Assembly: GCF_018100795.1 (NCBI RefSeq)
Contig: NZ_JAGJDY010000014.1
Location: 34,907 to 98,906, forward strand
DNA: 64,000 nt
Source: Alteromonas sp. MMG017
GTDB lineage: Bacteria; Pseudomonadota; Gammaproteobacteria; Enterobacterales; Alteromonadaceae
Reading direction: 5' to 3'
Shown here: positions 57,773 through 64,000 of the stretch, piece after piece
How the letters are laid out: every line of letters starts with the position of its first letter
Position numbering within the stretch: the stretch's first letter is position 1
Program-made: the position numbers and the translations under genes
The notes under the pieces: model-generated
Database searches by the model: none
Told to the model about the DNA's origin: nothing
Seen by the model: the letters and a program-made list of their open reading frames with translations, nothing else

Positions 57773-59155
57773 ATGATTAAGTTTTTTAGAGGGAGCGATG
57801 ACAAGTTCAAGCTTCCTAAGGTGAAAAATACTAGAAAGCATTATGATGTGGTTATACACATTGGTGCACCCAAAACTGGCTCATCGGCGCTTCAAAAGTT
57901 TTTTGTTGAAAACAAATCAAATTTAAATGAACAGGGTTTTCTATATCCTGAACATAGCTTGGATGAGAATGGAATCTCAGGTGGTCATTCCGATCTCGCC
58001 TTAAAATTAATCGATAAGCGTGAGGAAGAAGCCAAAAAGCAGTTCGATGTGCTAATAACTAGAGCTAAAAAAGCAGATAAAATATTATTTCTGTCTTCAG
58101 AAGCGTTTTATATACGACCTCAAGCTGTAGCTGAGCTAGTAAAGGGATATCGCTGTAAGGTTATTGCCTTCTACCGTGACCCGATAGAGGCAATTAATTC
58201 TAACTATAATCAAGGTATTAAGCGCAATTTTTCAACAGCAAGCCCAGAGCAATTCTGTTCTAGACTGCTAAGGGAGCATACTAGTTTCTATACTGGGCTT
58301 ATATTCAATCAATGGGTGAAGTCCTTTAGTAAAGACGACGTTGAAGTGTACGGTTACGACACCGCGCTTTTCAAACAATACCCTATTCAGGAAGTTTTTT
58401 TAAATAGTCTTGGGTTGACTAGCAAAGAAATCTCCCCAAACTTTACTATCGAAAACAAAGTAGTTAATCGCAGTTATTCATACACAGCCTTGGAATTGAA
58501 AAGACTACTTAACCATGCGCTTGATCAGAAAGCACATCACTTTAATCATCAGTTAGACTGGTTTCTACAAGGAATCTCCGATAAGAGCGAAGATTCATCA
58601 ATCAATTTATCAGCGCTTGTCTCAGAGTCGACACTAGGTAAGCTAGAAGAGCACTTCCGTGAAAAATCTCAACAGTGTTTAGATAAAGTGTTGGTTAAAA
58701 TAAATCCAAACTTTCTCAAAGCTCCTTTAGTTAAAATAGAGTCGAAGCTACCTCATAGGGCTGAGACATTTTGTAAAATGTTTGAAGTAGTAGAAAAGTT
58801 GAAAGCTGAGAAACCCGGATTGTACAGCCATCTGGAGAATCAGGTTCAAGTCCAATTGACAAATAATACAATAGGGCCTGACGCGTTTAAGCTTGCTGAT
58901 TTATTTAATGTAGATTACAAAAAAGGTAGTGATAATTCACCTTGGTTTTCTAATGCGATTCTTACAAAGATGCCGGACTTTAAGCTAGAAGACTTCTTGC
59001 GCGAAACCGCTTATGTAGCGTATGAAAGGGGTGAGGAAAAACATTCTCAGGCACTGATTGAAAAGGCTAGAGAGATACGCCCTAAAGGGCCTTTTATCGT
59101 CAAGTTCAGTGATAAATTGAGAGCTGAATTGGGCTCGAATAAACCTAACAAGTAA
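57773..59155 (+). CDS. Sulfotransferase-like protein
   Basis: 460 residues. The N-terminal IGAPKTGSSALQ matches the 5'-phosphosulfate-binding loop of PAPS-dependent sulfotransferases, and FYRDPIEAINSNYNQGI (about 140) matches the 3'-phosphate-binding motif. The C-terminal 200 residues are unassigned. It is 21 nt downstream of the two-domain glycosyltransferase, suggesting sulfation of the same glycan. No signal peptide. Alternative: a related P-loop protein without sulfotransferase activity. Confidence 0.8.
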   Translation: MIKFFRGSDDKFKLPKVKNTRKHYDVVIHIGAPKTGSSALQKFFVENKSNLNEQGFLYPEHSLDENGISGGHSDLALKLIDKREEEAKKQFDVLITRAKKADKILFLSSEAFYIRPQAVAELVKGYRCKVIAFYRDPIEAINSNYNQGIKRNFSTASPEQFCSRLLREHTSFYTGLIFNQWVKSFSKDDVEVYGYDTALFKQYPIQEVFLNSLGLTSKEISPNFTIENKVVNRSYSYTALELKRLLNHALDQKAHHFNHQLDWFLQGISDKSEDSSINLSALVSESTLGKLEEHFREKSQQCLDKVLVKINPNFLKAPLVKIESKLPHRAETFCKMFEVVEKLKAEKPGLYSHLENQVQVQLTNNTIGPDAFKLADLFNVDYKKGSDNSPWFSNAILTKMPDFKLEDFLRETAYVAYERGEEKHSQALIEKAREIRPKGPFIVKFSDKLRAELGSNKPNK

Positions 59156-59163
59156 TTGGGTGT

Positions 59164-59202
59164 TGAATAAAACAAAAGCCATTTGTGCTCTTGTTTTATT
59201 CA
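59164..59202. terminator. Hairpin after the sulfotransferase-like gene
   Basis: 16-nt arms (TGAATAAAACAAAAGC with GCTCTTGTTTTATTCA) pair with one mismatch around a 7-nt loop, between convergent genes. AT-rich stem; probable bidirectional terminator. Confidence 0.65.
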
Positions 59203-59340
59203 GGTCGATTCAATTTTGTTACTATGAAAGTAGTATACAAAGTCGTTTTTTCGACAAAGATGTTGTATAACACATTGAGACTTAGATTAAGTGCCTTTGA
59301 TGTAATCTGTAATAATTCAGAATTATTGCGTGGAATTCGT

Positions 59341-60486
59341 TTATTTTCGTATTAGTGGAAGCTTTGCTAGCCTCCTTAGCTTTCTACCAAATTTGTTTAG
59401 GAGGCCATATTGAAAAGTATGTTCATCTGCATTGGATGCCACATTACCTTTAACAGCTCCTCCGCGTTTAGCTGACGAGAGTTTAATTTTTTCTATAGAT
59501 TCACGAATAGAAGTTTCTTGTAATCCAGAAAAAATTCGCACTAAGTCTTTCTCATCTGTTGGGTTTAAGTTGTCAGATTGACTATTTAATAAGTCCACAG
59601 TATTTAAAGCACGCCTTTCTATATTTCTTTTCGCAGCATCTAACAAATGGCCAATTCGAATTGAGAGAAGAAAAGCATCAAACTGCGCCCTATAGTTGTT
59701 GTAAGCAAGTTCGTTAAATTCAATAAAACGTTCATTTTTACACTTTTTGATATATCCAGGCCTATTTCTTTTGAAAGGAAATGAGTCTGATGGACGCCCT
59801 CTTTGTAATAAGGAAATGTACTCTAACTCCGAACGATACATACGATGTAGAATATATGCTGGATAGTGTTCCTCTAGTGCTTTGTCCTGAAGCCTTTGTC
59901 GTTCTTTTGGTGAGTGCAGAAAAGGCTTATGGTTTGAAAGCATATGGCCCCTTGAACCATTCTCCAGTAAAGGTAAATGAAGCTGTATCTTTTTAATTTT
60001 ACTTGATAAGTTGATAACAGACTTAACTGTCGGGGCCGGCTGAACATGTAACTGCCTAGTTATGTGGCTAAATTCTTTTTCATTTAAAATATTCAACCAA
60101 TGGAAAGACAGTGTTTCGAACGATGAAACTTGTTCAATGATATCACTAATGGAGCTTTTGAAGTCTTCCGGAACCCAAAATTCATCAATGTCCAAAAAGC
60201 ATATGTGCGATAGTGTAGCGTTGTTTGAAGCGCGGTTATAACTTTCAGCGTATGCAATATACTGTATGAACTGATTTGGAGGTGTGGTATCTATCCAATC
60301 AACTCTTCTGAAAGAAACTTGGGGGAATTCATGCACAATTTTACATAATACAGCTTCGGTATTATCGCTGGTTCTATTTATAAGTATTTCGATTTCATGG
60401 AATCCAAAGTGAAGGTGATGGAATATCCACTCAGGCAAATATGCTGCCTCATCTTTCGCTATAGCGACTAGTTTGATTTTACTCAT
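59341..60486 (-). CDS. Glycosyltransferase of the GT2/GT92-like group
   Basis: 381 residues. AIAKDEAAYLPEWIFHHLHF at the N-terminus and CFLDIDEFWVP (DxD metal motif, about 95) are typical of the Glyco_tranf_2_4/DUF23 group. The C-terminal 130 residues are helical and basic. It is convergent with the sulfotransferase-like gene and the only minus-strand gene in the polysaccharide block. No membrane helix; the acceptor is unknown. Confidence 0.85.
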   Translation of the reverse strand: MSKIKLVAIAKDEAAYLPEWIFHHLHFGFHEIEILINRTSDNTEAVLCKIVHEFPQVSFRRVDWIDTTPPNQFIQYIAYAESYNRASNNATLSHICFLDIDEFWVPEDFKSSISDIIEQVSSFETLSFHWLNILNEKEFSHITRQLHVQPAPTVKSVINLSSKIKKIQLHLPLLENGSRGHMLSNHKPFLHSPKERQRLQDKALEEHYPAYILHRMYRSELEYISLLQRGRPSDSFPFKRNRPGYIKKCKNERFIEFNELAYNNYRAQFDAFLLSIRIGHLLDAAKRNIERRALNTVDLLNSQSDNLNPTDEKDLVRIFSGLQETSIRESIEKIKLSSAKRGGAVKGNVASNADEHTFQYGLLNKFGRKLRRLAKLPLIRK

Positions 60487-60881
60487 TACTTCACAAGCGC
60501 TTTTACGTGATCATTAGTGTTAATATTACTCTCCTGATAAAACGATTTCCAATCATGTACTTTTGTTCACTGCCTAAAAAATAAGTCTAATGAGTTTTTA
60601 CTTGAAGAAAAATAACCATACTTACTATATTTTCGAATACTGCTGGAAGGTTTTTGATGTTTTTAGGGTTTAATAAAGCATTTTCCCTTCCAAAGCTTGC
60701 TGATACCTTCAGTTCACTTATACTCGACGCGCTTACGAGTATAAGATAAATTGAAGTTATCGACTAGTCGTTGTGCAGCGGGTGTAGGCTACATTTCGTC
60801 AAGTCGAGCTAATTATTCCTAGGTTGGGCTATTCCTCTAGCAGTAGACAAATTAAGAGAGTTCAACATTGACTTAATTTGT

Positions 60882-61164
60882 ATGGTTGGGGGGGGGGAAA
60901 GTCACATCGGCGATTCTTTTGCCAGGGTTGCATTTTAGAGTTTTTGAGTATGTAGTAATGTACTTGAGTTCAATAGCGAATCTGAGGTCGACATCGAGCA
61001 ACTTCTACAATGGTAGTTCGCCAAGCACTAGATTGAACAGCCCGATGTATAAAGGGCTTAGTATAATAAATGCCTATATATTTAAATTAATTGATTTTTT
61101 AAATTATGTTGTTTGGTTTTTGCTTGTCAACAAACTTACGCCTAGAGGACTATATATACTTTAG
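60882..61164 (+). pseudogene. Short frame interrupted at a poly-G tract
   Basis: ATG 60882 leads into ten G residues and then stops after 18 codons. The next frame is open from TTG 60886 to 61164 (92 codons). It includes MYLSSIANLRSTSSNFYNG and a hydrophobic helix (IDFLNYVVWFLLV) near its end. Removing one G would join the ATG to this frame. No family was recognised; it could be a phase-variable small membrane protein or the remnant of a larger gene. Confidence 0.3.
60888..60897 (+). repeat. Homopolymeric tract of ten G
   Basis: Ten consecutive G in otherwise AT-rich DNA, directly after ATGGTT. Such tracts slip during replication and can switch frames. Confidence 0.9.
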
Positions 61165-61174
61165 GAGAGGGAAA

Positions 61175-61231
61175 ATGACACTGCTCGAAGAGCGTTTACA
61201 GGTAAGTATACTTTTACTTGGGCAAATTTAA
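61175..61231 (+). CDS. 18-codon leader-like frame before the beta-helix gene
   Basis: MTLLEERLQVSILLLGQI, with AGGAG exactly 7 nt upstream (the stop of the preceding 92-codon frame overlaps that site). It stops 16 nt before ATG 61248. Either a leader peptide coupled to the beta-helix gene or the first codons of a gene lost by deletion. Confidence 0.3.
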   Translation: MTLLEERLQVSILLLGQI

Positions 61232-61247
61232 TCGATATGAGGCTTTT

Positions 61248-62753
61248 ATGAATAATTGGTATACGCATATCTTACTACTAATTTTGACCATTCCCTCGTT
61301 TCGATTGGCTATTGCAGAAGAGTTGCCAATAGTTAAGGAAGAAATATTCCAGGAAAGGCTCCTTAGATTTTATAGTAGTATTAAGTCGCATAGGAAAAAA
61401 TATGATAAGGAAGTTCTTTACCAAGACTCAATTGCCCCTCATCAAAGCTTTTTAGACCCAAGAAAAGTAAAAAAACGTTTAGACTCAATACATGAACGAT
61501 ACCTATCCTATGAAGAGATAATTGAGCAGAAATACAAATTAGAATCGTTTACAAATACATATAAACCAGAAAAGCCTCAAGGATTTGTAAGTCTAGACAT
61601 CTACTTAAAACGCTACAAAAGCGTGGACGTTGCACTTAATTGGGCTCTAACTGCTGGGGACGTTTGGTTACCCTCAAATCGTAAAATAGTACTTTCAAAA
61701 TCGATAAGCATGCCAGAGGGCAGAAAGTTAGCTTCAGATGGAACTGCAACACTAGTGTTTGACTTTGAAGACGATGGCGAACAAAGGAGTTTAATTAATA
61801 TATTGGGCAGTCAAGATGTAGTAGTTAAAGACCTCAAAATAACTGTTCAAAACAGTGGACGCCGTTACAAATCTGGAATTGAAATATTTAATAGTAAAGA
61901 CATAACAATTGAAGGGGTTGAATTCGTCGGTGTTTCTAATACTAGCGCAATAATAAGAATAAACTCTTCCCACTCTGTTAAAGTCAGCGAAAACTTAATC
62001 CATGATTCGTTTTCCACTATGCCACTTCGTCAAATTACCGGAATAGAAGTCGATGAAACTAGAGATGACGGTGTAAACTCTAGAAATTTAAAGATTAAAG
62101 CTAATCTGATCCTAGGGATTATGATAGATGATTCATTATTTTTTAACACGGAATTAAGGAAGAATGGGAAAGCACTGCTGTATGAAACTGATGGAATAAA
62201 CCTATGTTCCACAGAATCAAAGAGCTTTCATTCCGTTGAAAATAATCTGATTGTCGATGTTGGTGAAGGTATCGACTCGTTTGCATCGTACGGGCTGTAT
62301 AAAGATAATCATATTGAAAGAGCTTTCTCTTATGGTATGAAGTTTATACACTCTTCAAGCCATAACAAAATTATTAACAATACAATCAAATATACTGGAC
62401 TTTCCGCGATTGTTATCTCGCAAGGTGAAAGGTGGTTAACTGGCAATAACTTTATATTGAATAATAGTATATCGTTTGTTAACGCGTTTGAGATAAATAA
62501 ATTTTCAGAAGAGATTGGCTTGAAACAAGATATAGGTGCAATAAAAATAGAAGGATTTTCACAAGGTAACTTAATTTTAAAAAATACAGTTTTCTCGAGT
62601 GTTATTGATGAATTATACAGGGCGGATATCGTGTGCAGCTGGGCTATGAATTCAGAGGGAAGAAGTAATGTCTCTATGTATAATATAGTCAATGAGAGGG
62701 AGTTTATCGCTAAACAATCAAATACTAATTGTTTAACTAATATCGAAAACTAA
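61248..62753 (+). CDS. Exported right-handed beta-helix protein
   Basis: 501 residues with a signal peptide (HILLLILTIPSFRLAIAEE). From about residue 155 the sequence shows repeating short strands typical of parallel beta-helix folds: SQDVVVKDLKITVQNSG, SKDITIEGVEFVGVSN, SSHSVKVSENLIHDS, SSHNKIINNTIKYTG. Such proteins are often polysaccharide lyases, hydrolases or epimerases; catalytic residues cannot be assigned, and the location in a glycan block fits that use. ATG 61248 has GAGG 5 nt upstream. Codon use is markedly AT-rich compared with the ribosomal genes. Confidence 0.8.
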   Translation: MNNWYTHILLLILTIPSFRLAIAEELPIVKEEIFQERLLRFYSSIKSHRKKYDKEVLYQDSIAPHQSFLDPRKVKKRLDSIHERYLSYEEIIEQKYKLESFTNTYKPEKPQGFVSLDIYLKRYKSVDVALNWALTAGDVWLPSNRKIVLSKSISMPEGRKLASDGTATLVFDFEDDGEQRSLINILGSQDVVVKDLKITVQNSGRRYKSGIEIFNSKDITIEGVEFVGVSNTSAIIRINSSHSVKVSENLIHDSFSTMPLRQITGIEVDETRDDGVNSRNLKIKANLILGIMIDDSLFFNTELRKNGKALLYETDGINLCSTESKSFHSVENNLIVDVGEGIDSFASYGLYKDNHIERAFSYGMKFIHSSSHNKIINNTIKYTGLSAIVISQGERWLTGNNFILNNSISFVNAFEINKFSEEIGLKQDIGAIKIEGFSQGNLILKNTVFSSVIDELYRADIVCSWAMNSEGRSNVSMYNIVNEREFIAKQSNTNCLTNIEN

Positions 62754-62760
62754 CTTGGTT

Positions 62761-62798
62761 ACAAACTCACTAGATATAATTTTTATAAGTGAGTTTGT
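62761..62798 (+). terminator. Terminator-like hairpin after the beta-helix gene
   Basis: ACAAACTCACT pairs with AGTGAGTTTGT (11 bp) and an inner TATAA/TTATA extends the stem; ACTTTTCC follows. Confidence 0.65.
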
Positions 62799-62863
62799 AC
62801 TTTTCCGTATTCTAAGAGATTGTAACTGCCAATCTCAATTTTTTTTACAGAGATTAAGAGTAA

Positions 62864-63033
62864 ATGGATGAGCATGAAAAGTAAGTGCTTGAAACTTTCG
62901 CAAAGGAAGCAAATAAAGAAATAAAAAATCTGAAGATTTAAACTAATTTAGTCGGTTGTCGAAGGAAATCACCGTTGAAGTGGCATTAAACGTCGAAGTG
63001 AATGAGCTCATTGGCTATGAGAAGCACCAATAA
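62864..63033 (+). pseudogene. Remnant of an IS256-family transposase
   Basis: Frame one reads MDEHEK, stop, then VLETFAKEANKEIKNLKI, stop. After a frameshift, LSKEITVEVALNVEVNELIG plus YEKHQ follows, ending in a stop at 63033. The pattern (K)LTVExALNAExxEHLGYEKH is the conserved N-terminal region of IS256/mutator transposases. Two internal stops, a frameshift and loss of the whole catalytic part show it is dead. Confidence 0.6.
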
Positions 63034-63098
63034 TTAGCCTCTTAGAGTAGTCGTAAAGTCAAAGGTAGTAAATGGGTTAATGAATCGACCAGACTTTA

Positions 63099-63926
63099 CT
63101 AGACAGATTTTCGTTTGAATTCTTCTAGCTTTTCATAAGCCAGTGGAGGCATATTATTCGCTTCGCCATGCTTTCGTCTAGAGTTATAAAACATTTCGAT
63201 GTAATCGAATATGTCAGCTCTTGCATGTTCACGTGTTGAGTATATTTTTCTTTTTACGCGCTCACGTTTAAGTAGCTGGAAGAAACTCTCAGCAACAGCA
63301 TTATCGTGACAGTTGCCGCGCCGGCTCATACTGGCTTTAAGGTTGTGTTCGGTCAAGAAATCACTCCATTCATAGCCTGTAAATTGACTGCCTTGATCTG
63401 AGTGTATTAGTACCTGTTTCTTTGGTTTTCGTCGCCATACAGCGGCTAAAAGCGCTTGAGTAACGAGTTCTGATTCCATTCTTGAACTCATTGACCAACC
63501 AACGACGGCGCGAGAGTATAAGTCTAAGACGACTGCAAGATAGAGCCAGCCTTCGTGAGTTCGGATGTAGGTAATGTCAGTGACCCAATATCTATTCGGT
63601 GAAGTGACAGTAAACTGCCTATCAAGTACGTTATCAGCGACGACCGCTGGTTTGCCGCTGTAATGCCCTTTGTGTTTTCTATAACCTACTTGCGCCTTTA
63701 TACCTTCTAGCTTCATCAGCTTGGCTACACGATTTTTGCTGCAAGCTTCGCCTAAATCACGCAGGTCACTCGTGACTTTTCTGTACCCATAAACACAGCC
63801 ACTTTCTAGCCAAGAATGCTTTATTAATCCCGTCAACCGCTCGTCTTCCAATAACCGATTTGATTTCGGTTCATCCATCCACGCATAAAAGCCGCTTCGT
63901 TGTATCGACAGCGCTTCACACATCAA
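63099..63926 (-). CDS. IS3-family transposase OrfB (DDE integrase domain)
   Basis: 275 residues from the TTG at 63926, with an HTH_21-like N-terminus (SGFYAWMDEP) and an rve integrase core. The DDE triad is visible: Asp in WVTDITYIRT, Asp in IHSDQGSQFTG and Glu in CHDNAVAESFFQLLK. The frame stays open upstream of this start (KYAFIKARLKNYPTKL), so the active protein is probably the OrfAB fusion made by -1 frameshifting. No internal stops: possibly functional. Confidence 0.93.
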   Translation of the reverse strand: MMCEALSIQRSGFYAWMDEPKSNRLLEDERLTGLIKHSWLESGCVYGYRKVTSDLRDLGEACSKNRVAKLMKLEGIKAQVGYRKHKGHYSGKPAVVADNVLDRQFTVTSPNRYWVTDITYIRTHEGWLYLAVVLDLYSRAVVGWSMSSRMESELVTQALLAAVWRRKPKKQVLIHSDQGSQFTGYEWSDFLTEHNLKASMSRRGNCHDNAVAESFFQLLKRERVKRKIYSTREHARADIFDYIEMFYNSRRKHGEANNMPPLAYEKLEEFKRKSV

Positions 63927-63955
63927 TTTTGTTGGATAATTCTTGAGCCTGGCTT

Positions 63956-64000
63956 TTATGAACGCGTATTTTTCTTTGACTCGCCCGCGAAAAATACGGT
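63956..64000 (-). CDS. IS3-family OrfA, C-terminal end only
   Basis: Fourteen codons and a stop: TVFFAGESKKNTRS, matching the usual OrfA C-terminus (KKATxFFAxESK). The frame is offset by one from OrfB and overlaps it; GAAAAAT at the overlap may serve as a weak slippage site. The rest of OrfA lies outside the window. Confidence 0.75.
   Translation of the reverse strand, partial: TVFFAGESKKNTRS

Larger units (their letters stand above)
60487..61247. other. AT-rich stretch with inverted repeat, poly-G tract and short frames
   Basis: 761 nt without an intact recognisable gene between the minus-strand glycosyltransferase and the beta-helix gene. It contains a perfect 10-bp inverted repeat CTTATACTCG/CGAGTATAAG (60717-60726 with 60736-60745), a run of 10 G (60888-60897), a 92-codon frame and an 18-codon frame, each entered separately. 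Base composition differs from the ribosomal region, suggesting acquired or decaying DNA. Confidence 0.6.
63081..64000 (-). mobile_element. IS3-family insertion sequence, truncated by the window end
   Basis: An orfA/orfB transposase pair is encoded on the minus strand; the element's 3' side lies inside the window and its left part is beyond position 64000. A probable terminal inverted repeat begins TGAATCGACCAGAC at 63081, 18 nt outside the orfB stop, starting with TG as IS3-family ends do. The opposite repeat and the target duplication cannot be seen, so the boundary is an inference. Confidence 0.8.

Noticed and set aside
60868..60897. TTGACT near the G tract as a -35 element
   Set aside because: At 17-nt spacing the -10 would fall within the G run, so no usable promoter is formed.

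Overview
This window looks like chromosomal DNA of a marine gammaproteobacterium of the Alteromonadales, most likely an Alteromonas relative. This is inferred from family resemblance of the translated proteins: ubiEJB, gammaproteobacterial ribosomal proteins, the sodium-motor protein MotX, a PPC-tailed secreted subtilase, M28 and M3 peptidases and a TonB-dependent receptor. No database search was possible.

Layout. 0.1-8.6 kb: a molybdopterin oxidoreductase, glutathione reductase (gor), and a translationally coupled signalling operon (PhnD-like binding protein, sensor kinase, response regulator with a degenerate HD-GYP domain) preceded by an unusual HTH-receiver fusion. 8.9-15.3 kb: oligopeptidase A, a Tag-like DNA glycosylase, the ubiquinone genes ubiE-ubiJ-ubiB and a cold-shock protein. 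15.4-23.1 kb: an exported protein of unknown function, a cysteine-synthase-like enzyme divergent from an Lrp/AsnC regulator, a chemoreceptor, a well-supported 54-residue gene, and a cyanide-insensitive-type cytochrome bd operon led by a GbsR/MarR regulator. Its promoter carries a consensus FNR box and a palindrome over the -10. 23.4-35.2 kb: exported proteins and peptidases, ubiD-fre, a TIGR02647-type protein, motX and a TonB-dependent receptor. 35.6-44.8 kb: rnr-rlmB, a secreted subtilase, a lipoprotein and a hybrid histidine kinase.

45.1-53.7 kb: the spc and alpha ribosomal operons (rplN to rplQ, with secY and rpoA). The S10 operon that normally precedes rplN is absent; a two-component gene and rplN's own stringent-type promoter sit there instead. 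53.8-62.8 kb: surface polysaccharide functions (manC, a two-domain GT2 glycosyltransferase, a sulfotransferase-like protein, a second glycosyltransferase on the other strand, a beta-helix exported protein), interrupted by an AT-rich stretch with a 10-G tract and short, apparently decayed reading frames. 62.8-64.0 kb: an IS256-type transposase remnant and an IS3-family element running off the end.

The most distinctive observations are the FNR/palindrome promoter of the cytochrome bd operon, the PhnD-kinase-regulator operon, the small gene at 19.7 kb with a consensus promoter, the broken S10/spc junction and the poly-G tract. No tRNA, rRNA or CRISPR array was recognised.
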